A stretch of DNA of 13,822 bases from Bacillota bacterium (GTDB lineage Bacteria; Bacillota; Clostridia; Christensenellales; CAG-138): positions 1 through 13,822 of the forward strand of contig JAEWWD010000159.1 in assembly GCA_023396535.1 (NCBI GenBank), given 5' to 3'. Below are positions 8,608 to 13,822 of the stretch, piece after piece. Position 1 is the first letter of the stretch; each line of letters opens with the position of its first letter. A program made the position numbers and the translations under genes. Below the pieces are notes generated by a model. That model searched no databases and was not told the DNA's origin. It saw only the letters and a list, made by a program, of their open reading frames with translations.

Positions 8608-8636
8608 TTGAATACGGCGTGCATTCATATTATAAT
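8608..8636 (+). promoter_or_regulatory. Sigma-A-type promoter of glyA
   Basis: The -35 hexamer TTGAAT (8608-8613) and a perfect -10 hexamer TATAAT (8631-8636) are 17 bases apart. The predicted start near 8643 gives a leader of about 28 bases before the glyA ATG, so no room remains for a leader riboswitch if this is the only promoter. Confidence 0.85.
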
Positions 8637-8670
8637 GGCGATAATACTTTGGGAGGAGCGTACACATCTC

Positions 8671-9909
8671 ATGATTCAATTCGATCTCATCCGTGCGACT
8701 GACCCGGCAATCGCCGAAGCAATGGAGCTTGAGCTTGCCCGTCAGCGCGACCATCTCGAACTGATCGCCTCAGAGAACTTCGTATCGGAAGCCGTCATGG
8801 CAGCATTAGGGAGCCACTTAACGAATAAGTACGCGGAAGGGTATCCGGGGAAACGTTATTATGGCGGCTGCCAGTGCGTGGATATCGTAGAAAATCTCGC
8901 ACGCGACCGCGCGAAAGAGTTGTTTGGGGCGGAACACGCCAACGTGCAGCCGCATTCCGGCGCACAGGCCAATCTAGCAGTGTATTACGCACTCCTGAGC
9001 CCAGGCGATACGGTGTTGGGCATGAATCTATCGCATGGCGGGCACCTTACGCATGGCAGCCCTGTCAACATGAGCGGAAAATACTTCAATTTCATACCCT
9101 ACGGCGTCAGCAAAGAGACTGAACAAATCGATTATGATGAGGTTGAGCGCCTGGCGCGGGAACATAATCCCAAAATGATCGTCGCTGGCGCAAGCGCGTA
9201 TCCGCGCGCCATCGATTTTAAGCGTCTGAGCGAGATCGCGAAATCCGTAAACGCATATTTCATGGTGGATATGGCGCATATCGCCGGCCTTGTCGCAGCG
9301 GGCATGCATATGAACCCCGTGCCTTATGCGGACATCGTAACTTCCACTACGCACAAAACATTGCGCGGACCGCGCGGCGGCCTCATACTTTGCCGCGAAC
9401 AGTTCGCCAAGGATATCGACAAGGGCATTTTCCCCGGCACGCAAGGCGGCCCGCTGATGCATACCATCGCCTCCAAAGCGGTTTGTTTCCAGGAGGCGTT
9501 GCAGCCTTCCTTTAAGGTTTATCAGCAGCAGGTGATCGACAACGCAAAAGCGTTGGGTAAGTCGCTGATAAATTCCGGCGTACGGCTGGTCTCCGGCGGT
9601 ACGGACAACCACATGATGCTGGTGGATCTCACCCCCAAGGGCCGCACCGGCAAAGAAGTGGAGAAGCTTCTGGATATGGCCCACATTACCGTCAACAAGA
9701 ACACCATTCCGTTTGAGACGCAGAGTCCCTTCGTGACGAGCGGCATTCGCATCGGCGTAGCGGCTGTTACCTCGCGTGGTTTGAAACAGGCGGAAATGCA
9801 GCAGATCGGCTCGCTTATCGCCCGCATTATCGATGGCGGGGAGGAAGCCGTTCCCGCCGTTATGCAGGAAGTGCTTACGCTGTGCAAGCGTTTCCCGCTG
9901 TATGAATAA
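8671..9909 (+). CDS. glyA: Serine hydroxymethyltransferase
   Basis: PLP enzyme interconverting serine plus tetrahydrofolate with glycine plus 5,10-methylene-THF, the main entry of one-carbon units. The 412 residues are standard. LIASENFVS (31-39), YPGKRYYGG (58-66) and SGAQAN (96-101) are visible, and the PLP lysine is K229 in STTHKTLRGPRGG. GTQGGP lies at 256-261 and the C-terminal SGIRIG at 357-362. The frame is open further upstream, with an ATG at 8635, but that codon lies inside the -10 hexamer. The protein starting at 8671 aligns with the normal family N-terminus. The purine-rich site GGAGGAG (8652-8658) is 12 bases from the ATG, slightly long. The gene has its own promoter and seems monocistronic, ending in the hairpin-rich region downstream. 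Confidence 0.97.
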   Translation: MIQFDLIRATDPAIAEAMELELARQRDHLELIASENFVSEAVMAALGSHLTNKYAEGYPGKRYYGGCQCVDIVENLARDRAKELFGAEHANVQPHSGAQANLAVYYALLSPGDTVLGMNLSHGGHLTHGSPVNMSGKYFNFIPYGVSKETEQIDYDEVERLAREHNPKMIVAGASAYPRAIDFKRLSEIAKSVNAYFMVDMAHIAGLVAAGMHMNPVPYADIVTSTTHKTLRGPRGGLILCREQFAKDIDKGIFPGTQGGPLMHTIASKAVCFQEALQPSFKVYQQQVIDNAKALGKSLINSGVRLVSGGTDNHMMLVDLTPKGRTGKEVEKLLDMAHITVNKNTIPFETQSPFVTSGIRIGVAAVTSRGLKQAEMQQIGSLIARIIDGGEEAVPAVMQEVLTLCKRFPLYE

Positions 9910-9927
9910 ATAGTATCAGAATTAAGC

Positions 9928-9949
9928 AAGCCCCGGTTTCCCGGGGCTT
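9928..9949 (+). terminator. Hairpin A, terminator-like, first after glyA
   Basis: The arms AAGCCCCGG (9928-9936) and CCGGGGCTT (9941-9949) enclose the loop TTTC. The stem is as strong as that of hairpin F, but it is followed by CTGGG rather than a run of T, so it would terminate poorly. It begins 19 bases after the glyA stop. Confidence 0.55.
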
Positions 9950-10082
9950 CTGGGTATCGATAACCCCTCCCTTGGGGGTGTGGGGGAGTAGCATACCCCC
10001 ACATTTAATCCAATTTGACGACATGTGCGTCAAATTGGTGGAGAAAATGCCGCCATGAGCGGCATTTTAACCCACAGAAAAC

Positions 10083-10115
10083 CCATCGGCAAAGTCCTCA
10101 GGACTTTGCCGATGG
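10083..10115. repeat. Hairpin E, perfect 15-bp palindrome with a three-base loop
   Basis: The arms CCATCGGCAAAGTCC and GGACTTTGCCGATGG flank the loop TCA. This is the longest perfect inverted repeat in the window. It is not followed by a T-run on either strand, so a plain terminator role is unlikely. Confidence 0.7.
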
Positions 10116-10119
10116 CCTG

Positions 10120-10145
10120 AAGCCCCGGTTTTCCGGGGCTTTTTT
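10120..10145 (+). terminator. Hairpin F, intrinsic terminator of glyA
   Basis: The arms AAGCCCCGG (10120-10128) and CCGGGGCTT (10133-10141) enclose the loop TTTT and are followed by TTTT, making six consecutive T from 10140 to 10145. It is a canonical intrinsic terminator on the plus strand and the only stem of the block with a good U-tract. It insulates glyA from the Fe-S operon. Confidence 0.88.
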
Positions 10146-10207
10146 CATGTGCTATGCAGAGGATGCGATAAATGTGCAAATTCCTAGCTATTAAGTAAAC
10201 TTTATAA

Positions 10208-10236
10208 TTGACATCATGCACATACTATGCTACAGT
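10208..10236 (+). promoter_or_regulatory. Promoter of the iscR-iscS-iscU operon
   Basis: A perfect -35 hexamer TTGACA (10208-10213) and the -10 TACAGT (10231-10236, four of six matches) are 17 bases apart. TGC directly before the -10 forms an extended -10 (TGn) that would compensate for the weak hexamer. The predicted start is near 10243, just before the palindromic operator. Confidence 0.75.
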
Positions 10237-10251
10237 GAGTACGGAAATCAA

Positions 10252-10272
10252 ATCCGACTAAACAAGTCGGAT
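10252..10272. promoter_or_regulatory. Perfect palindromic operator, probable IscR/Rrf2 binding site
   Basis: The arms ATCCGACT (10252-10259) and AGTCGGAT (10265-10272) are exact inverted copies around AAACA, giving a 21-bp site. Its half-sites resemble the GACT...AGTC core of type 1 IscR sites that bind the cluster-loaded regulator. It lies about 10 bases downstream of the predicted transcription start and four bases before the iscR ribosome binding site, so binding could block transcription initiation or early elongation. The regulator encoded next is the obvious ligand, giving autorepression of the operon. The same bases could also fold as an RNA stem beside the ribosome binding site. Confidence 0.8.
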
Positions 10273-10291
10273 ATAGAAAGGATGACGGGCT

Positions 10292-10741
10292 GTGAAGCTG
10301 TCCACGCGCGGACGTTATGGTATCAAAGCGATGGTGGATCTGGCCGTAGAATACGGAAACGGCCCGGTCAGCGTTGCGACGCTCGCCGCTTTGCAGGGTA
10401 TTTCGCTGGCGTATCTGGAACAACTGATCGCCGCGCTTAAAAAAGCAGGCCTGGTTCAATCCGTGCGCGGCGTACAAGGCGGGTATTCCCTTTCCCGGGA
10501 GCCGGATGCTATTACGGTAGGCGAGGTTTTACGCGCGCTGGAAGGCAGTACGACAGTAGTGGATTGCGTGGGATACGAAGCGTTTGGCTGCGAGCAAGCC
10601 TGCACATGCTCCGCGCGCCCTTTGTGGTTGAAGCTGCAAAACCGCATCAATGCGGTACTGGAAGAAACGACAATCAAGGACATGGCGGACGATTACATTC
10701 AGCAAAAGAGGCGATTACATGATGAGACGGGTATATCTTGA
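10292..10741 (+). CDS. iscR: Rrf2-family Fe-S-responsive transcriptional regulator (IscR-like)
   Basis: A 149-residue winged-helix regulator that probably senses Fe-S cluster status and represses its own operon. The N-terminus KLSTRGRYGIKAMVDLA is typical of Rrf2, and the helix-turn-helix with wing spans about residues 26-68 (ISLAYLEQLIAALKKAGLV, then SVRGVQGGY). The cysteines C92, C100, C104 and C106 lie in the region that holds the three cluster-binding Cys in IscR, with one extra Cys here. The start is GTG at 10292, supported by GAAAGGA at 10276-10282 and by family alignment. An ATG at 10282 is out of frame. The 3' end overlaps iscS. A palindromic operator lies directly upstream. CymR-type cysteine regulators are the main alternative within Rrf2, but the Cys cluster and the iscSU neighbours favour IscR. 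Confidence 0.92.
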   Translation: MKLSTRGRYGIKAMVDLAVEYGNGPVSVATLAALQGISLAYLEQLIAALKKAGLVQSVRGVQGGYSLSREPDAITVGEVLRALEGSTTVVDCVGYEAFGCEQACTCSARPLWLKLQNRINAVLEETTIKDMADDYIQQKRRLHDETGIS

Positions 10742-11888
10742 CAATGCGGCCACAACGGCTGTTAAACCGGAAGTAGTACAGGCAATGCTGCCATATTTTA
10801 CGGAGTACTTTGGCAATCCGTCCAGCCTTCACGGCTTTGCGCGTGAAGCGCGCGCCGGGCTGGACAAAGCGCGCACACAAGTTGCCGTTGCGCTCAACGC
10901 AACGCCCGACGAGATCATATTCAACGGCGGCGGCACCGAGGGCGATAATACCGTACTTCGCGGAGTTGCTCTGCGTTATGCTCAGAAGGGCAAGCATATC
11001 ATTACCACAGCAATAGAGCATCACGCGATATTGCATACCGCCGAAGCGCTCAAGAAAGAACTTGGGTATGAGATCACGTATCTTCCGGTCGACGAGTTCG
11101 GGCGCGTAACGGCACAGCAGGTTGCGGAAGCCATACGTCCGGATACCATATTGGTCAGCATTATGTTCGCGAACAACGAAGTGGGTACCATCATGCCCAT
11201 TGCCGAAATAGGCGCGCTGTGCCGAGAGCGCGGGGTACTCTTTCATACGGATGCTGTACAAGCCGTAGGCCATGTACCCATCGACGTGCACGCCATGAAT
11301 ATCGATTTTCTGTCGCTGTCCGCTCATAAGTTCCACGGCCCCAAAGGCGTGGGCGCGCTGTACGTACGCAAAGGCTTACGGCTGCCATCCTTCATTTATG
11401 GCGGCGGGCAGGAAAAAAGCAGGCGCGCAGGTACAGAAAATGTGCCGGGCATCGTTGGCCTGGGCGCGGCAATAGAGCTTGCGGTTACAAATATTGAACG
11501 CAACAACGCCCACATGACAAAGCTGCGCGATTTGCTCATGGATGGTATTTCCGCAAGTATTCCCGAAGTAAAGCTCAATGGGCATCCAACCGAGCGTCTG
11601 TCCAACAATGTCAACTTCAGCATTCGCTATATAGAGGGAGAGGGGATGCTGCTGCTGCTGGATCTCAATGGCATAGCCGCCTCCAGCGGGTCAGCCTGTA
11701 CGTCCGGTTCGCTGGATCCGTCCCATGTGCTGCTTGCGATGGGCTTGCCGCATGAGATAGCCCATGGTTCGCTGCGACTGACGCTATCCGACGATACGAC
11801 TGAGGAAGACATAACGTATGTGCTGGACGTGCTGCCTAAGGTTGTGCAGCGGCTGCGCGATATGTCTCCCTTATATCCCAAGCACTAA
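10719..11888 (+). CDS. iscS: Cysteine desulfurase (IscS/NifS family)
   Basis: PLP enzyme that takes sulfur from L-cysteine as a persulfide and passes it to the IscU scaffold. The 389 residues begin MMRRVYLDNAATT, as in the family. The PLP lysine is K204 in SAHKFHGPKG, the cofactor-stacking histidine lies in IEHHAIL (H101/H102), and RRAGTENVPG is at 235-244. The catalytic cysteine is C327 in SSGSACTSGSLDPSH, the extended-loop group I (IscS/NifS) form rather than SufS. The start is ATG at 10719 or the adjacent ATG at 10722, after AGAGG at 10707-10711. The frame is open further upstream but would overlap iscR deeply and lacks homology-like sequence. The gene overlaps the end of iscR by 23 bases, implying translational coupling. 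Confidence 0.95.
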   Translation: MMRRVYLDNAATTAVKPEVVQAMLPYFTEYFGNPSSLHGFAREARAGLDKARTQVAVALNATPDEIIFNGGGTEGDNTVLRGVALRYAQKGKHIITTAIEHHAILHTAEALKKELGYEITYLPVDEFGRVTAQQVAEAIRPDTILVSIMFANNEVGTIMPIAEIGALCRERGVLFHTDAVQAVGHVPIDVHAMNIDFLSLSAHKFHGPKGVGALYVRKGLRLPSFIYGGGQEKSRRAGTENVPGIVGLGAAIELAVTNIERNNAHMTKLRDLLMDGISASIPEVKLNGHPTERLSNNVNFSIRYIEGEGMLLLLDLNGIAASSGSACTSGSLDPSHVLLAMGLPHEIAHGSLRLTLSDDTTEEDITYVLDVLPKVVQRLRDMSPLYPKH

Positions 11889-11902
11889 ATACTATAAGGC
11901 AT

Positions 11903-11910
11903 AGAGGTGG
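11903..11910 (+). promoter_or_regulatory. Ribosome binding site that decides the iscU start
   Basis: AGAGGTGG contains the GAGGTG core complementary to the 16S 3' end, six bases before ATG at 11916. The in-frame GTG at 11907 lies inside this site and so cannot be the start it serves. Confidence 0.75.
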
Positions 11911-11915
11911 CTATT

Positions 11916-12302
11916 ATGTATACGGAAAGAGTTTTGGATCATTTTCAAAATCCCCGCAATGTGGGCGAGATATCCGATGCCAGCGGCACGGGCATGGTGG
12001 GCAATGCGAAATGCGGCGATATCATGCAGATGTTTATAAAAGTAAATGACCAGGATGTCATTGAGGATGTGAAATTCAAGACGTTCGGCTGCGGCGCGGC
12101 TATCGCGACTTCTTCCATGGCGACCGAAATGATCAAAGGGAAGACGGTGGACGAGGCGCTCAAGCTTACCAATGCAGCGGTTGTTGAGGCTCTGGAAGGC
12201 CTTCCGCCGCAGAAGATACATTGCTCCGTATTGGCGGAAGAAGCCGTAAAAGCCGCTATTGACGACTACCGGAAGAAGAAGCAAGAGAGCGTGCAGCAAT
12301 AA
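11916..12302 (+). CDS. iscU: Fe-S cluster assembly scaffold protein IscU/NifU-like
   Basis: Scaffold on which Fe-S clusters are built with sulfur from the desulfurase encoded just upstream. The 128-residue protein is a single-domain IscU. It has MYTERVLDHFQNPRNVGEI at the N-terminus and the three ligand cysteines C33 (AKCGD, with the conserved D35), C59 (FGCGAA) and C103 (KIHCSVL). Firmicute operons of this type usually continue to mnmA/trmU; here the operon ends and a convergent gene follows. The ATG at 11916 is preferred over the GTG at 11907, because the site AGAGGTGG (11903-11910) would otherwise overlap the start codon and because family members begin at this Met. The gene follows iscS after 27 bases. 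Confidence 0.95.
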   Translation: MYTERVLDHFQNPRNVGEISDASGTGMVGNAKCGDIMQMFIKVNDQDVIEDVKFKTFGCGAAIATSSMATEMIKGKTVDEALKLTNAAVVEALEGLPPQKIHCSVLAEEAVKAAIDDYRKKKQESVQQ

Positions 12303-12309
12303 CGATATA

Positions 12310-12337
12310 AAACGGGGATGCGCCGGCATCCCCGTTT
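12310..12337. terminator. Bidirectional terminator between convergent iscU and spo0A
   Basis: The arms AAACGGGGATGC (12310-12321) and GCATCCCCGTTT (12326-12337) form a perfect 12-bp stem with a four-base loop. On the plus strand only three T follow before G. On the minus strand the stem is followed by TTTTATAT, a better U-tract, so it should terminate spo0A more efficiently than the Fe-S operon. It begins eight bases after the iscU stop and ends seven bases before the spo0A stop. Confidence 0.88.
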
Positions 12338-12343
12338 GCGTGC

Positions 12344-13129
12344 TTAGGTCGAAACGGCCATGCGCACTCGGTCCGCGATCATGGCAATGAATTCCGCGTT
12401 GGTCGGCTTCCCCTTAAAATCATCTATCGTATATCCAAAATACTGATGCAGCACTCTGGTATTTCCTCTTGTCCAGGCTACCTCAATAGCGTTGCGTATC
12501 GCGCGCTCAACAAGGGGCGGCCGCGTATTGAACTGTTTCGAAATATACGGATAAATATCCTTTGTAACGGCAACCGTCGAAGGATCTTTCGCTTCAACGG
12601 TATAGAGTATTGCGCTGCGCAAATAATGATATCCCCGAAGATGCGCAGGAACGCCGACCGCCCGAATCTGCCGGGTGATTTCGGTGTTGATTTCATCGCT
12701 GCTGCAATGCGAGAGAGACAGGTCGTCCTTTTCAATTGGAGACGGGGCTCCCTGATCGCGTGCACGCATCAGCTGCAGTATACGCGGTACCAAATACTCC
12801 GGACCCATAGGCTTCACGAAGCAATAAACGACGTTGAGCTTTTGCAATTCCTGCAGAAGCCTGTTATCAAGAAAAGCCGTATGGATAAACACAGCAGGGC
12901 GTTTCCCAGGTTCCATAAACTGTATTTGATTGAGTACGCTCAGCCCGTCCAGAACTGGCATAACAATATCCATCAACAAGACGTCAACCTGGTCTGCTTC
13001 AAGCCTAAGCAGGGCTTCTTTTCCGTTATGCGCGCTGGGCAGAAGGCGTAAATTCGCATAATGATCGCAAAAGGATTCGATTTCATCACAAGTACTGCTG
13101 CTTGCGTCCGCAATCAGAAGAGTTAACAA
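12344..13129 (-). CDS. spo0A: Sporulation master response regulator Spo0A, with a degenerate acidic pocket
   Basis: Two-domain response regulator that starts sporulation when phosphorylated. With the TTG start at 13129 it has 261 residues, near the family norm. The receiver domain (about 1-120) has the phospho-acceptor D54 in LLMDIVMPVLDG, T84 in IHTAF and K106 in FVKP. The metal-binding pair that reads Asp-Asp in B. subtilis (ADDN) is D8-A9 here. The Spo0A-specific C-terminal domain is clear: VGVPAHLRGYHYLR, VERAIRNAIEVAWTRGN (recognition helix region) and KPTNAEFIAMIADRVR. The residues just before that helix are Pro-Pro-Leu where B. subtilis has Ala-Ser-Arg, and RHA is RNA. GGAGGG at 13143-13138 supports the TTG; an ATG 16 codons upstream (13177) lacks such a site. 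It lies 48 bases downstream of spoIVB, the usual arrangement. Confidence 0.95.
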   Translation of the reverse strand: MLTLLIADASSSTCDEIESFCDHYANLRLLPSAHNGKEALLRLEADQVDVLLMDIVMPVLDGLSVLNQIQFMEPGKRPAVFIHTAFLDNRLLQELQKLNVVYCFVKPMGPEYLVPRILQLMRARDQGAPSPIEKDDLSLSHCSSDEINTEITRQIRAVGVPAHLRGYHYLRSAILYTVEAKDPSTVAVTKDIYPYISKQFNTRPPLVERAIRNAIEVAWTRGNTRVLHQYFGYTIDDFKGKPTNAEFIAMIADRVRMAVST

Positions 13130-13137
13130 ACGGACAT

Positions 13138-13143
13138 CCCTCC
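13138..13143 (-). promoter_or_regulatory. Ribosome binding site that selects the spo0A TTG start
   Basis: On the minus strand GGAGGG (13143-13138) precedes TTG (13129-13127) by eight bases. The resulting N-terminus, M-L-T-L-L-I-A-D, places the first beta strand of the receiver where Spo0A proteins normally begin. Confidence 0.75.
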
Positions 13144-13148
13144 AATCC

Positions 13149-13191
13149 CTGCTAATATAATAGCAGATGATTGGCAACTATGCTATCTGCT
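13149..13191. repeat. Overlapping inverted repeats between spoIVB and spo0A
   Basis: CTGCTA (13149-13154) and TAGCAG (13161-13166) form a 6-bp stem with a six-base loop. AGCAGAT (13162-13168) is also an exact inverted copy of ATCTGCT (13185-13191), 16 bases away in the 3' end of spoIVB. The middle element can pair with only one partner at a time. In a read-through RNA the first hairpin would end five bases before the spo0A ribosome binding site. A dyad operator is the alternative reading. Confidence 0.5.
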
Positions 13192-13822
13192 GTTGCATCC
13201 ACAATGCATACATACAGTATCCTTTTGTAGGATCGTTTATAAAGACATGGGTGACAACGCCTATGAGTTTGCCATCCTGTATCAGCGGGCTGCCGCTCAT
13301 ACCCTGTACAATGCCCCCGGTGGCCTTAAGCAGGGAAGGGTCCGTGATCTGTACGACCATGCCCTTCTGAGCCGGACTGTTTTGAGGATTGACCTTTATG
13401 ATCTCGCAGTCATATGCCTTTACGCCTTCATCATTGAGCGTAGTCAGCAGCTTTGCGGGGCCCACATGAACTTCCTCCGGATAAGCCATGGGAACGCCTT
13501 CGGGAAACAGGGGATTACGGTATACCTGGTACATCTTTCCATAAATACCATACTGGCTGTTCACTTCTATCGTACCAAGGGGCAGGCTTCCTACGCCGAA
13601 CGTACCGCGCAGCTCCCCCGGCTCGCCCTGAGCGCCCTGCACGATATCCACAATGCTTGATTGCACGATTTCGCCGTCGCGGACAGTGAGGTTGGAGCGC
13701 GTGTCGACATCCGTAATGGCATGGCCGAGTGCCGCGTACCAGTGAGACGCCGGATCATAAAATGATAACGTCCCGACGCCTGCAGTGCTGTCGCGCACCC
13801 ACATGCCCATACGGTATTGGCC
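13178..13822 (-). CDS. spoIVB: SpoIVB peptidase, C-terminal part (S55 family; 5' end outside window)
   Basis: Serine peptidase made in the forespore and exported to the intermembrane space. In B. subtilis it cleaves SpoIVFA and so allows pro-sigma-K processing. Only the last 214 residues are visible. The frame is open to the right edge (GQYRMGMWVRDSTAG...), so the ATG at 13810 is internal and the N-terminal anchor and PDZ region are missing. The S55 catalytic features are present: the histidine in WYAALGHAITD, the nucleophile serine in QGMSGSPLI, and the VTHVFINDPTKGY segment after it, where family members have a conserved VTHV. WVRDSTAGVGTLSFYDP is a hallmark of SpoIVB. It lies directly upstream of spo0A, as in most spore-formers, and the intact catalytic motifs suggest a functional enzyme. 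Confidence 0.95.
   Translation of the reverse strand, partial: GQYRMGMWVRDSTAGVGTLSFYDPASHWYAALGHAITDVDTRSNLTVRDGEIVQSSIVDIVQGAQGEPGELRGTFGVGSLPLGTIEVNSQYGIYGKMYQVYRNPLFPEGVPMAYPEEVHVGPAKLLTTLNDEGVKAYDCEIIKVNPQNSPAQKGMVVQITDPSLLKATGGIVQGMSGSPLIQDGKLIGVVTHVFINDPTKGYCMYALWMQQQIA

Larger units (their letters stand above)
9928..10145. repeat. Six-hairpin intergenic block between glyA and iscR
   Basis: Within about 218 non-coding bases I find six stem-loops in tandem. A: 9928-9949, 9 bp. B: TGTGGGGG (9979-9986) with CCCCCACA (9996-10003), 8 bp. C: CCAATTTGACG (10010-10020) with CGTCAAATTGG (10028-10038), 11 bp. D: AAAATGCCGC (10044-10053) with GCGGCATTTT (10059-10068), 10 bp. E: CCATCGGCAAAGTCC (10083-10097) with GGACTTTGCCGATGG (10101-10115), 15 bp. 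F: 10120-10141, 9 bp. All arms pair perfectly. A and F share identical arms and differ only in the loop. Only one terminator is needed here, so the block looks like a composite or inserted palindromic repeat, perhaps a dispersed REP- or MITE-like unit. No protein-coding signal is visible. Its nature is inferred; the hairpins themselves are read directly. Confidence 0.6.

Noticed and set aside
8605..8670. An N-terminal extension of glyA using TTG at 8605 or ATG at 8635
   Set aside because: The extension overlaps the -35/-10 promoter and family members begin at the Met encoded at 8671.
8408..8670. A glycine, THF or SAM riboswitch before glyA
   Set aside because: I recognise none of the conserved core motifs, and the promoter leaves only about 28 bases of leader.
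9943..9986. A possible G-quadruplex from four G-runs
   Set aside because: One loop would be about 19 bases and contains C-runs that pair with the G-runs, so hairpins are the simpler structure.
10030..10221. A 63-codon minus-strand frame inside the hairpin block
   Set aside because: Most of it is formed by hairpins D, E and F read through, so its composition is set by palindromes. I saw no ribosome binding site. It may be annotated as a hypothetical protein wherever such a repeat occurs.
10650..10718. An N-terminal extension of iscS
   Set aside because: It lies within iscR in another frame, is basic and unlike the family, and a ribosome binding site exists for the ATG at 10719/10722.
13130..13177. 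spo0A starting at the ATG at 13177
   Set aside because: The added 16 residues are unlike Spo0A N-termini and the ATG directly abuts the spoIVB stop without a ribosome binding site, whereas GGAGGG precedes the TTG at a normal distance.

Overview
The window is a gene-dense stretch of about 54% GC DNA (estimated by eye) from an endospore-forming lineage of Clostridia. The support is the pair spoIVB-spo0A, the Clostridia-like run apt-relA-dtd-MBL-hemZ, a T-box in front of valS, strong AGGAGG-type ribosome binding sites, and an Rrf2-iscS-iscU cluster. I cannot name the genus.

Layout, left to right. (1) Positions 5-5438, plus strand: adenine phosphoribosyltransferase (apt), bifunctional (p)ppGpp synthetase/hydrolase (relA), D-aminoacyl-tRNA deacylase (dtd), a metallo-beta-lactamase-fold hydrolase and the radical SAM protein HemZ. 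The last three are translationally packed, with 1-nt and 7-nt overlaps. (2) Positions 5467-8407: a consensus sigma-A promoter, a complete valine T-box leader with terminator, and valS. (3) Positions 8408-9909: a structured spacer, another sigma-A promoter and glyA. (4) Positions 9910-10291: a gap without a gene, packed with six hairpins; two nearly identical terminator-type hairpins bracket the block. A promoter and a perfect 21-bp palindromic operator for the next gene follow. (5) Positions 10292-12302: iscR-type regulator, cysteine desulfurase and IscU scaffold, a compact Fe-S cluster operon. (6) Positions 12310-13822, minus strand: a shared terminator, then spo0A and the 3' part of spoIVB, which runs off the right edge. 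They converge on the Fe-S operon.

How the genes relate. The first block combines purine salvage, the stringent response, tRNA quality control and a HemN-family radical SAM enzyme. valS is controlled by tRNA-Val charging. The Fe-S operon appears autoregulated through the palindrome. spoIVB-spo0A is the usual sporulation pair.

Most of the window is conserved housekeeping sequence, and I see no defence system, prophage or new enzyme cluster. The points most worth a second look are a Spo0A receiver whose acidic pair reads Asp-Ala instead of Asp-Asp, the six-hairpin block at 9928-10145, competing inverted repeats next to the spo0A start, and the iscR operator.
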